This document shows, in pieces, positions 9,188 to 19,874 of a stretch of DNA of 64,000 nucleotides. Positions within the stretch are counted from its first letter, which is position 1. Each line of letters starts with the position of its first letter. Both the position numbers and the translations under genes were made by a program. This DNA is from Flavobacteriales bacterium UBA6772 (GTDB lineage Bacteria > Bacteroidota > Bacteroidia > Flavobacteriales > Flavobacteriaceae). Under the pieces are notes generated by a model, which saw nothing but the letters and a program-made list of their open reading frames with translations, had not been told where the DNA came from and did not search any database. Location of the stretch: the NCBI GenBank assembly GCA_905181765.1, contig CAJIYW010000001.1, positions 598,501-662,500 of the forward strand, given 5' to 3'.

Positions 9188-9253
9188 AACAATATCTTTA
9201 GATAGTATAGGTTTTAATTTAAGGGCCTACGCTTTTAAACTTCACATTAACAT

Positions 9254-10209
9254 ATGGATATTTCGGTAATAATACCTCTTCTTAATGAAGAAGAATCTTT
9301 ACAAGAATTACACGATTGGATTGCAAAGGTTATGCAATCCAATCGTTTTGTGTATGAAATTATTTTTATTGATGATGGTAGTACAGATACTTCTTGGGCT
9401 GTAATTGAAAAATTATCAGATCAAATTCCGAAGTAAAAGGAATTCGTTTTCAAAAAAACTTTGGAAAATCTCAAGCTTTAGATGCCGGTTTTGAAATGGC
9501 AAAAGGTGCCGTAGTAATTACAATGGATGCTGATTTACAAGACAATCCTGACGAAATACCAGCATTATACGACCTTATAATAAAAGATGATTTCGATCTT
9601 ATTTCTGGATGGAAAAAGAAACGGTATGACAATTTAATTACGAAGAACATTCCTTCAAAATTATTTAATGCAGCTGCTAGAAAAACATCTGGCTTAAAGC
9701 TAAACGATTTTAATTGTGGTTTAAAAGCTTATAAAAATATCGTTATTAAAACGGTTAAGGTTAGTGGAGAAATGCACCGTTATATTCCTGTACTGGCTAA
9801 AAACGAGGGCTTTACTAAAATTGGTGAAAAAGTAGTACAACACCAAGCAAGAAAATACGGTGTTACTAAATTTGGTATGGACCGATTCATAAATGGCTTT
9901 TTAGATTTAATTACCATCTCCTTTTTATCTAAATTCGGTAAACGCCCAATGCACTTATTTGGTCTTTGGGGATCATTGATGTTTCTATTTGGAACAACAA
10001 CCGCATTGTACATTGGTGTTTTAAAATTATACAAAGTATTTAATGATATTAAAACAATTCTAATCACAGACAATCCGTGGTTTTTTATTGCCTTAACTTC
10101 AATGATTTTAGGAACTTTATTATTTTTAGCAGGTTTTATTGGCGAATTAATAATTAAGACTAAAAGTAACGAAAAACACTATTCAATAAAAGAAAAACTC
10201 AATTTCTAA
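9254..10209 (+). CDS. Glycosyltransferase family 2, polyprenyl-phosphate type (frameshifted)
   Basis: Two frames make up one protein of about 318 residues. 9254-9436 holds MDISVIIPLLNEEESLQEL and IIFIDDGSTDTSW. The second part, beginning in another frame near 9434, holds GIRFQKNFGKSQALDAGFE, ITMDADLQDNPDEIP (DxD-type motif) and two C-terminal membrane segments (LFGLWGSLMFLFGTTTALYI and FIALTSMILGTLLFLAGFIG). This is the DPM1/GtrB/ArnC-like architecture, which transfers sugar from a nucleotide donor to undecaprenyl phosphate at the inner membrane. The break needs one extra A at CCGAAG (9431-9436). No catalytic motif is lost, so an indel error is likely. Confidence 0.85.
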
Positions 10210-10213
10210 AATG

Positions 10214-10221
10214 TATATTTG
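10214..10221 (+). promoter_or_regulatory. -7 box of the phosphoglucomutase promoter
   Basis: TATATTTG followed by CA, 30 bases upstream of the phosphoglucomutase ATG and directly after the glycosyltransferase stop. Confidence 0.45.
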
Positions 10222-10250
10222 CATTTTAATACCATAATTTATATTTAAAA

Positions 10251-11968
10251 ATGAGTGAAATACTAGACAAAGCAAAGCAGTGGTTAAGTGCTACTTTTGA
10301 TGCAGCAACGCAGCAAGAAATTGAACAATTAATTACTACTAATGCTCCTGATTTAGAAGATAGATTCTACAAAAACATGGAATTTGGAACAGGTGGAATG
10401 CGAGGAGTTATGGGCGCAGGCACCAACAGGATTAACAAATATACGTTAGGTAGAGCAACACAGGGTTTGTCTAATTACTTAATAGAAAATGTACACAAGA
10501 ATCAATTAAAAGTAGTTATTGCTTACGATTGTAGACATAACAGTAAAAAGTTTGCAAAAATTGTTGCAGACGTTTTATCTGCTAATAATATAAAGGTTTA
10601 TTTATTTGAAGATTTAAGAGCGACACCAGAACTATCCTTTGCGGTGCGACATTTAAATTGTGATGCAGGTATTGTTTTAACAGCTTCTCACAATCCGCCA
10701 GAATATAACGGTTACAAAGTATATTGGGCAGATGGCGGACAAATTGTACCTCCGCATGATGGTAAAATTATAGGAAACGTAAATGCTTTAGATTTTTCTG
10801 AAATTAAATTTACTGCAAATGAAGCATTAATTGAAACGATAGGTAAAGAGGTAGATGACGTATTTATAGCCGCGGCTGTAAAAAATGGTTCTTTGTCTCC
10901 AGATATCGATCGAAAAAAATTAAAAGTAGTCTTTACTTCTTTGCACGGCACCTCTATTGTTTCCGTACCAGATGCTTTAGCAAAAGCAGGGTATACAGAT
11001 GTGCATATCGTTGAAGAACAAAGAGATACCAGATGGTGATTTCTCCTACTGTAAAATCACCAAATCCAGAAGAACCAGAAGCTTTAAAAATGGCAACTGA
11101 CTTAGCAAACAAAATTGGTGCGGATATTGTGATTGGTACTGACCCAGATTGTGATAGATTAGGCGTTGCTGTTAGAGATACCGATGGGAACATGAAGCTA
11201 ATGAATGGGAACCAGACAATGGTTGTAATGACAGAGTTCTTGTTAAGAAAATGGAAAGACGAAAATAGAATAAACGGAAAACAATTTATAGGTTCTACAA
11301 TAGTTACCACAGAATTAGTAGGTGCCATAGCAAAAAATTACGGCGTTGAAACCAAAATTGGATTAACTGGTTTTAAATGGATTGCCAAAATGGTGAAAGA
11401 TTTTCCAGAATTAGATTTTATTGGCGGTGGTGAAGAGAGTTTTGGTTATATGGTTGGCGAATTTGTAAGAGATAAAGATGCGGTAACCGCTACTTTATTA
11501 GCTTGTGAAATTGCTGCATATGCAAAACAAAACGGACAGCTCTTTCTATGAAGAATTATTGGCTATTTATCATAGAAATAATTTTTACAAAGAGCATCTA
11601 ATATCGATTACTAAAAAAGGAATGGACGGTGCTGCAGAAATTCAGCAAATGTTAAGTGACATGCGTAACAATCCGTTAACAGAAATTGATGGAGAACAAG
11701 TAGTATCGCTAAGCGATTACCAAGCATCTACTGTTAAAAACTTAATTACTGGAGCAGTAACAACATTAGATTTACCAAAATCTAATGTTTTAATTTATCA
11801 AACTGCTAATGGCACAAGAATAGCTGCAAGACCAAGTGGTACAGAACCTAAAATAAAGTTCTATTTTAGTGTAAACACTTTTTTAGATGCAAAGAAAACG
11901 CTCTAAAGATTGAAGCGGATTTAGATGCTAAAATTCAACGAATTATAAAAGAAATGAAACTAAATTAA
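10251..11968 (+). CDS. Phospho-sugar mutase (phosphoglucomutase/phosphomannomutase; frameshifted)
   Basis: A protein of about 570 residues spread over several frames (10251-11039, 11033-11551, 11505-11906, then to 11968). It interconverts hexose 1- and 6-phosphates for polysaccharide precursors. All four signature loops are present: phosphoserine loop TASHNPPEYNGYKVYW, metal loop GTDPDCDRLGVA, sugar-specificity loop GGEESFGYM and phosphate-binding RPSGTEPKIKFYF. Four one-base indels are needed: two near 11025-11045, an extra G near 11530, and a missing A near 11893, after which the frame reads ALKIEADLDAKIQRIIKEM to a stop that overlaps the ABC transporter ATG (TAATG). The density of breaks with no lost motif points to sequence error. 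Confidence 0.85.
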
Positions 11969-13798
11969 TGAGCTATTTTAAGGACATTTTAAGATATGAA
12001 AAAAAGTATCGGAAGTTTACAATTTTAAACATTCTGTTCAACATACTTTATGCAATCTTTAATGTACTTTCTGTTTTGGCTTTTATTCCTGTTTTAGGTA
12101 TACTATTTAGCACAGATAAAAAGATTATTGAAGAACCAATATATGACGGTCTTTTAAGTATTGGAAATTATTTAAAAGATAGCTTTTACCTTTTTATTTC
12201 TCAAAAAATTGAAAATAACGGACAAATAAAAACGCTTCTTTTCATCTGTTTATTGGCGTTATCTCTTTTCTTTTTTAAAAACTTATTTAGATATTTAGCA
12301 TCCTATGTAATTACTTTTTTAAGAACAGGGATTGTAAAGGATTTAAGGGATAAACTGTATCACAAAATTGTAGAATTACCTATCGCCTACTTTTCAGAAA
12401 AGAAAAAAGGAGACATCATTGCACGTATGACTTCTGATGTACAAGAAGTAGAAAACTCTATTTTAACATCTGTAGAGGTTATTGTCAGAGAGCCTCTAAC
12501 TGTTATTATTTCGATAACAATTATGCTTTTAATGAGTGTAAAACTAACACTTTTTGTTTTTGTTTTACTGCCTGTTTCTGGATTTATAATTTCATCTATC
12601 AGCAAAAAATTAAAAGCGAATTCAGCGAAAGCACAAAAAGAAACCGGTAATTTTTTATCCTTTATAGAAGAAACATTAACAGGTTTAAGAATTATAAAAG
12701 GTTTTAATGCTGAGAAAGTAATTGAGACAAAATTTAACAACTCTACTTTAAGTTTTAAAAAATTGATGACTAGTGTTTTTCACAGACAAACATTGGCTTC
12801 TCCTATGAGTGAGTTTTTAGGTTCTGCAACTATCATTGCTATTCTTTGGTATGGTGGTACAGAAGTTTTATCGAATACCAGTCCTTTGCAACCAGATGAG
12901 TTTATGGGATATATTGTGCTATTTTACACGGTTTTAAATCCTATTAAATTAATTACAACAACATTCTACAACATTCAGAAAGGAGAAGCTTCTGCAGAAA
13001 GAATTATGACTGTTTTAAATACTAAGAATAATATTAAAGACAAACCTAATGCAGTTGTAAAAGATGGATTTTACAAATAAAATTGAATTCAAAAACATCT
13101 CTTTTAAATATAAAGACACTTTTGTTTTAAAGGACTTTTCTTTAACCATTAATAAAGGCGAAACGGTTGCTTTAGTTGGACAATCTGGAAGTGGTAAATC
13201 TACCTTAGCAAACCTAATTACTCGTTTTTACGACGTTAATAAGGGAGAGGTGCTTATTGATAATCAAAATATCAAAGACCTTACAAAAAAATCGTTACGC
13301 GGTTTAATGGGCATTGTTTCTCAAGACTCTATTCTGTTTAATGATACCATTGAAAACAATATTAAGTTAGGAACGCAAGCTGCAACAGAAGAAGCTATTT
13401 TAGAAGCTGCTAAAATTGCCAATGCAGATGAATTTATTCAGAATTTACCAGAAAAATACAAAACAAATATTGGCGACAGTGGAAACACACTTTCTGGGGG
13501 ACAAAAACAACGTTTATCTATTGCAAGGGCTGTTTTAAAGAATCCGCCAATTATGATTTTAGATGAAGCAACCTCTGCTTTAGACACAGAATCTGAACAA
13601 TTGGTTCAAACTGCCCTAGAAAAAATGATGCAAAATAGAACCTCTCTGGTAATTGCTCACCGCTTATCTACTATCCAAAAAGCAGACACTATTGTGGTAA
13701 TGAAGAAAGGAAAAATTGTAGAACAAGGCAAACATGAAGAGTTATTAGCTTTAAAAGGCGAATATTTCAAATTGGTTACCATGCAATCTTTAAGCTAA
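11968..13798 (+). CDS. ABC exporter, fused permease/ATPase, MsbA-like (frameshifted)
   Basis: An exporter half-transporter of about 610 residues. The membrane domain (about residues 1-330) has six hydrophobic helices and the coupling region FSEKKKGDIIARMTSDVQEVE. The ATPase domain has Walker A LVGQSGSGKST, Q-loop GIVSQDSILF, signature LSGGQKQRLS, Walker B IMILDEATSALD and H-loop IAHRLST. This is the MsbA/lipid-exporter subfamily, which flips lipids or glycolipids across the inner membrane. One extra T near 13074 splits it into 11968-13080 and 13064-13798. The restored junction reads VVKDGFTNKIEFKNISFKY. It is translationally coupled to the upstream sugar mutase. Confidence 0.9.
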
Positions 13799-15211
13799 AG
13801 TTAAACCTAAACTTTGTCCTTTTTCTATCATAAAATCAAAACAAGCTTGATGTTCATTAGGAATTTTACCATCTAAAATAGCCTCTTTGATAGCTTCTTT
13901 TATTTGCCCTATTTCTTTACAAGGCTTTAAGTTAAACGCTTCAATAATCTCTTCTCCAGAAACTGGCGGTTGAAAGTTACGCACACGATCTCTTTCTTCT
14001 ACTTCCCTAATTTTAGAACGAACTTCTTCAAAGTTTTGATGATAGCGTTTAAACTTTTTTGGGTTTTTTGTAGTTATATCTGCTTCACAAAGCGTCATTA
14101 AAGAATTGATATCGTCACCGGCATCAAAAACCAAACGCCTTACAGCTGCATCGGTAACATCGGTTGCCAAAACAATTGGTCTAGAACTCAATAGCACCAT
14201 CTTCTGAACAAACTTCATTTTGTTATTCAAGGGCATCTTTAAATTTTTAAATAGTTTGTAAACCATTTTAGAGCCAACAAATTCATGAGAATGGAAAGTC
14301 CAACCTACCTTTTTACTGAATTTTTTGGTAGGTGCTTTACCGATATCATGCAATAAAGCTGCCCAGCGTAACCAAACATCTTCTGTATTCTTAGAAATAT
14401 TGTCTACCACCTCTAAGGTATGATAAAAATTATCTTTATGCTTTTGCCCTTCAACCTCTTCTACCCCCTTTAAATCTATTAATTCAGGTATAATTTGAGC
14501 TAATAATTTCGTTTCTTCTAACAACAAGAATCCAATAGATGGTTTTTCGCATGACATTACTTTATTTAGCTCATCTAAGATACGCTCTCTTGTAATTATT
14601 TCTAAGCGTTCTGAATTTTTAGTAATTGCAGCAAGTGATTTTTTTTCAATTTTGAAATTTAATTGTGATGCAAAACGAATTGCTCGCATCATTCTTAAAG
14701 GGTCATCAGAATATGTAATATCAGGATTTAAAGGCGTTCTAAGAATGCCGTTTCCTAAGTCATCTATTCCGTTAAAGGGATCTAGTAATTCACCAAAATT
14801 AGTCTCGTTTAAGCTTAATGCCAAAGCATTAATAGTAAAATCCCTCCTATTTTGATCGTCTTGCAAGTTTCCCTCAGATACTTCCGGGTTTCTACTTTCT
14901 TCTGAATAAGATTCTTTTCTTGCACCAACAAACTCAATTTCAATATCCTTGTAACGCAACATTGCAGTGCCGTAGGTTTTAAAAATCTGCACTTTGGGTT
15001 TATTAGATAACAAACTAGACACTTTCTCTGCAAGGTCTATCCCGCTCCCAATAGTAACAATATCAATATCTTTTGCAGTACCTCTTTTTAAAAAATAATC
15101 TCGCACGAAACCACCAATTACATAACTTTCTAAGCCTAATTGTTGTGATGCTTTAGAAATCGTTTCAAATATTTCTAATGAGATGGCCTCTGTAAAGAAT
15201 TGCTTTTGCAT
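13790..15211 (-). CDS. cca: CCA-adding / tRNA nucleotidyltransferase with HD domain
   Basis: A 473-residue protein with a nucleotidyltransferase head (YVIGGFVRDYFLKRGTAKDIDIVT, GG plus DxD), the RRDFTINALALSL motif of class II tRNA nucleotidyltransferases, the RNA-binding SDDPLRMMRAIRFASQL motif and a C-terminal HD domain (LLHDIGKAPTKKF, FHSHEFVGSKM). Bacteroidetes usually encode a single such protein, which would add CCA to tRNA 3' ends. The two tRNA genes in this window do not encode a complete CCA, which fits that need. Some members act as poly(A) polymerase, but context favours CCA addition. It converges with the ABC exporter, overlapping it by 9 bases. Confidence 0.88.
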   Translation of the reverse strand: MQKQFFTEAISLEIFETISKASQQLGLESYVIGGFVRDYFLKRGTAKDIDIVTIGSGIDLAEKVSSLLSNKPKVQIFKTYGTAMLRYKDIEIEFVGARKESYSEESRNPEVSEGNLQDDQNRRDFTINALALSLNETNFGELLDPFNGIDDLGNGILRTPLNPDITYSDDPLRMMRAIRFASQLNFKIEKKSLAAITKNSERLEIITRERILDELNKVMSCEKPSIGFLLLEETKLLAQIIPELIDLKGVEEVEGQKHKDNFYHTLEVVDNISKNTEDVWLRWAALLHDIGKAPTKKFSKKVGWTFHSHEFVGSKMVYKLFKNLKMPLNNKMKFVQKMVLLSSRPIVLATDVTDAAVRRLVFDAGDDINSLMTLCEADITTKNPKKFKRYHQNFEEVRSKIREVEERDRVRNFQPPVSGEEIIEAFNLKPCKEIGQIKEAIKEAILDGKIPNEHQACFDFMIEKGQSLGLTLA

Positions 15212-15237
15212 TAATTTGTATTCATTTTATTTTGCCG

Positions 15238-15245
15238 CAAATTTA
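15238..15245 (-). promoter_or_regulatory. -7 box of the cca promoter
   Basis: TAAATTTG on the minus strand (TAnnTTTG), 26 bases upstream of the cca ATG. Confidence 0.45.
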
Positions 15246-15308
15246 GGCTATAATCCAACACAATCCAAAATTGACATACTAGTTTATTCAAAGTAATGCT
15301 AAAAATAG

Positions 15309-15316
15309 TACCTTTG
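15309..15316 (+). promoter_or_regulatory. -7 box of the sulfatase-family gene promoter
   Basis: TACCTTTG followed by C. It lies between an upstream in-frame ATG at 15296 and the ATG at 15335. Because the box would fall inside the longer reading frame, it supports 15335 as the true start, with a leader of roughly 12-18 bases. Confidence 0.5.
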
Positions 15317-15334
15317 CAAGCCTATATAATAGAC

Positions 15335-17275
15335 ATGTTTAAAAAAATTCCGAATTACATAAAATACATTTTTACAAATGTTTTTTTTCTTTTCATTTTT
15401 ATTGCTTTTTTTAGAGGACTCTTCTACGCCTTTTTTGCATCGTTAGAGAATGTATCTAGCCAAGAAATACAAAAAGCGTTGTTACTAGGTCTTCGTTTTG
15501 ATCTAAAACTTGCCATTCTTACTTTTTTCCCTCTTGCGATATTCGTTTTAATTATTAATCATAATTTTTTTAAAAGCATTATTTATAAAAGAATAGCTGC
15601 TATTTATATTACTCTTTCCTATTTGATTTTAACGCTATTTTATCTATTTGACTTCGGATACTATGAGTATTTAGCTATCCGTTTAGATGCCTCTTCATTG
15701 CGATTCTTAAGTAATTTTAAAATATCCTTCCAGGTTTTAATTGAAAGTTATCCAATATACAAGGGAGTTTTTGGATTGACAATTTTATGCTTTATTAGTT
15801 ATAAATATGCTACTTTAATATTTAATATATTTAACAAAGGATATCAAAAAATAACAAATAAACTAAAGGCAGTATTCTTTGCTTTTACATTTCTAATACT
15901 ATCCTTTGGAGTTTTTAATAGCATAACGCATTATCCTTTGCGTTGGAGTGAAGCTTTTTTCTCTAAAAATAATGCGATAAATCAATTTACATTAAACCCT
16001 GTTCTGTATTTCTTTGATAGTTTTGCCTTTAGAAGTGAAGGTGTAAATCTTGAAGAATTTAAAAACTATTACCCAGTAATTGCGAAACACTTAAATTTAC
16101 CACAAGACACCATTAATTTTGAAAAAAAGGTAACTTTTGAAAATCCGTATAAAGTGAAACCGAATATTGTCTTTGTAATGCTAGAATCAGTGGGAACTGC
16201 AACTATGGGCATATATGGAAATCCATTAGATTGCACTCCTAAAATGGATTCGATTATTAAAAAAAGTTTAAGTTTTTCTAAATTTTATGTTCATAAACCA
16301 GGAACTGCTGGTAGTGTTTTTGCCAGTATTACAGGCTTACCAGATATTGAAGATGTAAAAACAGCCTCAAGAAACCCTATGATTATAGATCAACGTATTA
16401 TTTTTGATCAATTTAAAGGATATGAAAAATCATATTTTCATAGGAGGCTCTGCAAATTGGGCAAATATTAGAGGTGTATTTCAATCAAATATAAAAGAAT
16501 TAAAAATTTATGAAGAAGGTAGTTTTGATGAGAGGAAAAGAGCAGATGTTTGGGGAATTGATGACTATGACTTATTTAAAGAAGCTGATAAGAAATTAAA
16601 AAAATTACATGAAAAAGGAAAACCTTTCGTTGCTTATATTCAAACAGCAACAAATCACATGCCTTTTACAGTGCCAGAATAAAAAAGAAAGTTTTACACC
16701 TATTTTAGAAAATGAAATTGATAAAAACACCTTATTAAAAGGAGGTTTTAGATCTTTAGGGCAATTAAATGGAATCCGTTATTTAGATTTTAATGTTGCT
16801 CGTTTTTTAGAAAGAGCAAAAGAATCTGGTTATTATGATAATTCTATTTTTGTCTTTTTTGGAGATCATAGAGGTGGAATGAAAAAACTAAATTTCTTAA
16901 AAAATAATGAAGATGCTTTAGGAATTCAATTACATCATGTTCCGTATTTTATTCATGCTCCAAAATATATAAAACCTAAAGATAATAGATAAGTACGCAA
17001 AACTAATAGATATTTTCCCGACAGCTACAAGTTTAGCTAAAATAGAATATACAAATTACACTTTAGGAAGAAATTTATTAGATAGTACTTTAATAAACAC
17101 TGCTGCTTTTGTATACACGAAAAATAAAGGAGAAAAATCTGTTGGTCTTATAAAAGAAGGATTTTACTATGAAAAAACGAACATCTCTAAAAAAGCAAGT
17201 TTGTTTAGTTTACAATCAAATATAATTAAAGATATTAAACTAGATAAACCTATGATTGCACAACAAATGGATTAA
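15335..17275 (+). CDS. LTA synthase family sulfatase / phosphoglycerol- or phosphoethanolamine-transferase-like (frameshifted)
   Basis: An inner-membrane protein of about 645 residues. About five N-terminal membrane helices (IFTNVFFLFIFIAFFRGLFY; ILTFFPLAIFVLII; IYITLSYLILTLFYLF; and two more) precede an extracytoplasmic alkaline-phosphatase-fold domain. Metal and catalytic residues are visible in FVMLESVGTATMGIYGN (Glu), HKPGTAGSVFASITGLPD (candidate catalytic Thr), FFGDHRGG (Asp-His) and HHVPYFIHAP (His). Relatives transfer phosphoglycerol or phosphoethanolamine to surface glycans or lipids. Three one-base insertions split it: an extra C near 16440, an extra T near 16680, and an extra A near 16988. 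After the last, KVIDKYAKLIDIFPTATSLA continues to a stop at 17275. No domain is lost, so sequence errors are likely. Confidence 0.82.
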
Positions 17276-17437
17276 ACTTTAAATGTTTATCAGATAAATA
17301 TTTATATTTTAATAATAAAAAACAAATACCCCCAATATAACATTTTAAATAACTCTAATTTTTAAAATAATTACTAATTTTACACTCCTCTTTTATTTTA
17401 TAGATCAACCCTTTCCCTTTTTCGTTTCTAAAAAACA

Positions 17438-18094
17438 TTAATCCTGACTAATTTTCTTAGCCACAGAGGCATATTGCATAAAAAACATATCGGTTTGAGA
17501 AAATAACGTTAAAATATTAAAAAGTAGGGCAAAAGGAAAATACAGAAAAGATTTCGTTCTATTAACACCTTTAATTTTCTGGATAGAAAGCCCACAATCC
17601 TTATGCATTCTAATAATACTTTTCTTCGTAAAAAAGCGAAAGTGTGTATTATCCAAGATACCAGCTTCAGTATATTTCCAATCTTTATTAAAAATTAATT
17701 TAAATATATTTTTAGAATACCTAACATTTGGAATTGACGAAACCATGACTCCATTTTTGGCTAATTTTGGTTTTAACCTTTTTAAATCTTCCCAAGGATA
17801 AAACAAATGCTCTAAAATATCATTCATAATAATTACATCAAAATAATCATTTGGAATATCATTCATTTTGTCATCTAAACTTCCGTTTAAAACCTTAAAA
17901 ATTTTTACAGAAGCCGCATTAGCAGATTTAGTATCTGGTTCTATTCCCCAAACTTCTACGCCATCTTTAACTAATTGAGAAGAAAAATGAGCTTGTCCAC
18001 AGCCAATTTCTAAAATTCTTTTTGCATTTTTCGGAATAAACGGCAACATTTCTGGTCTTGTGTGTCCGTAATAAGATGTATCTTTAATATTCAT
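17438..18094 (-). CDS. Class I SAM-dependent methyltransferase
   Basis: A 218-residue protein of the UbiG/Methyltransf_11-23 type. The SAM-binding motif I is ILEIGCGQAHFSSQLVKDG, the acidic end of strand 2 is VWGIEPDT, and the post-motif reads DYFDVIIMNDILEHLFYPWEDLKRL. A weakly hydrophobic tail (FLYFPFALLFNILTLFSQTDMFF) suggests membrane association. It is the last gene of a dapD - glycosyltransferase - glycosyltransferase - methyltransferase run (6-base gap), so it probably methylates a surface glycan. The substrate is inferred only from neighbours. Confidence 0.8.
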   Translation of the reverse strand: MNIKDTSYYGHTRPEMLPFIPKNAKRILEIGCGQAHFSSQLVKDGVEVWGIEPDTKSANAASVKIFKVLNGSLDDKMNDIPNDYFDVIIMNDILEHLFYPWEDLKRLKPKLAKNGVMVSSIPNVRYSKNIFKLIFNKDWKYTEAGILDNTHFRFFTKKSIIRMHKDCGLSIQKIKGVNRTKSFLYFPFALLFNILTLFSQTDMFFMQYASVAKKISQD

Positions 18095-18100
18095 GTAGCA

Positions 18101-19090
18101 CTAGTTTTTATTTGGGTGATTTAATGATCTATAACTTAACCAAGTTCTATTTAATACTGAACTAGAGTAATATTTTATAATATTAAAACACAAATATACA
18201 TTTAATCTTAATTTTGGAATAAAGAAAAAAAGAACACCTATCAGTGCAGCTATAATTTTTCCAATTAAATTATTCATAACCACTAAAAACTGCAAAATAA
18301 AATGTTTTATTCCTGTATAATTATGTCGAATATATACATGTTTAGAGATTAATACTTCTGTTTTTGTTATGGAAGCGGTTTTTATATTAATTCTTGACGA
18401 TCCTCCGTGATTATGAATAATTTCTGTATTCGCTAACAAAGCTACTTTACCGCCTAAATTAGAAACCTTTTTGATAAGTTTACGTCTTCGTAATACATCC
18501 AAAAATCTTCATCCCAACCACTAATTTTATCAAACCAAGCCCTGTTTATAAGAAGCACTGCTCCTGAAACCCAATCTGGGTATAGAACATCGTTTTTTAG
18601 AGAAATTTTTGAATTCAATTTCTTTTTATTTAGTGCTCTAAAAAGTCCAAAAAGAGTGCTAAGATCAGGGAAAAAAACGAACATTTTTCTCATATAAACC
18701 ACTTGTATTGATCTGATTACAAGAAACAATACCTAACGTTCTTATTTTCATTTAAAAAAGTATTACATTTCTAAAATGGATTCTTTAGAAATTATAGTAT
18801 CAGGGTTCAAAAAAAACAAATAATCTCCAGAAGAGTTTTTTGCACCTAAATTGCAACCATTAGCAAAACCATTGTTACCAGAATTTTCTATAAAAACTGA
18901 AATTAGGAAAATCGTTTCTAAAAACATTAAGTTTAGAATCATTAGAACAATTATCTACAACTATAACTTCAATCGTAATGTACTCTAATTTTATATTTTG
19001 TATTGATTCTAAGCAACTAAAAAGATGATTCCAACTTTTGTAATTTACAATTACAATTGAAATATCAATATTTAAATTTTGTAAGTTCAA
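18101..19090 (-). CDS. Glycosyltransferase family 2, rhamnosyltransferase-like (multiply frameshifted)
   Basis: The span encodes an originally continuous protein of about 325 residues. It has IDISIVIVNYKSWNHLFSCL and IEVIVVDNCSND at the N-terminus (18875-19090), GNNGFANGCNLGAKNSSGDY and FLNPDT in the middle, WVSGAVLLINRAWFDKISGWDEDFWMYYEDVNL (18454-18729), then a hydrophobic C-terminus. These are WbbL-like GT2 signatures (GG-AFANGCN, NPD, ED). At least five frame changes are needed (near 18893, 18775, 18745, 18685 and 18490), the highest density in the window, so true decay cannot be excluded. The start is a TTG at 19090, one base after the preceding stop. Confidence 0.7.
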
Positions 19091-19091
19091 A

Positions 19092-19860
19092 TTATTTCAT
19101 CTCTCTACTTAATAACCACAGCTTGACATACCTTGTTAAAACTCCATAAGCTTGTGTTTTAGCAACTAAGAAACCTGCAAAACCATCTAAAAATCCAAGG
19201 CGAATGATATAATGGATAAAAAATCTACTTGCAGCTGGCTTTATTACCACATGGTAAATAGTGACTTTATTTACCTTCCTCATGTAAGTCTTTTGCTCTA
19301 ATAGCCTGCAGTAATGATTTTGTTAATTTTTGAAATATGATGATCGTAATTTCTATAAGAAAAATGATCTATTTTATGTTTAAAAAATCCTAATCTACCT
19401 TTGGCTGTAATTCTCTCATGTACTAGATCCCCATGTATATTTACAATACGTTCTTTTAAAAATAGTCGAATTAACTCTATCTCTCTGAAATCCACTATAG
19501 TTCACTCTTTCTATCACCAAAATAAAAAGCTCTTCTTACATAAAAACCTACAAAGTCTTTTGGGTCTTTAACGGCTTCTATTATTTCTTTTTCAACTTCG
19601 GGAGTAACTCTTTCATCAGCATCTAAAATATAAATCCAATCATGAGATGCTTGGTTTATAGCAAAGTTTTTTTGAGAAGAAAAATCATCAAACTCCCGCT
19701 TGATAATTTTTACATTTAACTTCTCAGCTATTTCTATTGTTTTATCTTCACTAAAAGAATCTATGACAATAATTTCATCAGCAAAACTTACTGATTTTAT
19801 AGCATCAGCTATATGAATTTCTTCATTTAATGTAGGTATTATTGCTGATATTTTTGTCAT
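19092..19860 (-). CDS. Glycosyltransferase family 2, WaaE/KdtX-like (frameshifted)
   Basis: About 256 residues in three visible frames (19495-19860, 19298-19495, 19092-19283). The N-terminal domain has ISAIIPTLNEEIHIADAIKSV, ADEIIVIDSFSEDKT, SSQKNFAINQASHDWIYILDADERVTPE. This is the LPS-core glucosyltransferase WaaE/KdtX pattern with its QKNFA and LDADE motifs. The restored middle reads YSGFQRDRVIRLFLKERI, then LVHERI. The C-terminus is helical (GFLDGFAGFLVAKTQAYGVLTRYVKLW). Three indels are needed (near 19500, 19470 and 19300). It lies 14 bases after dapD. The family adds a sugar to lipid A core or a related surface glycan. Confidence 0.8.
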
Positions 19861-19874
19861 AAACTTTATAAATC

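Noticed and set aside
10251..11968. Programmed frameshifting in the sugar mutase or chaperone genes
   Set aside because: Breaks are at varied sequences and different directions, with no shared slippery site or downstream structure, so sequencing error is far more likely.
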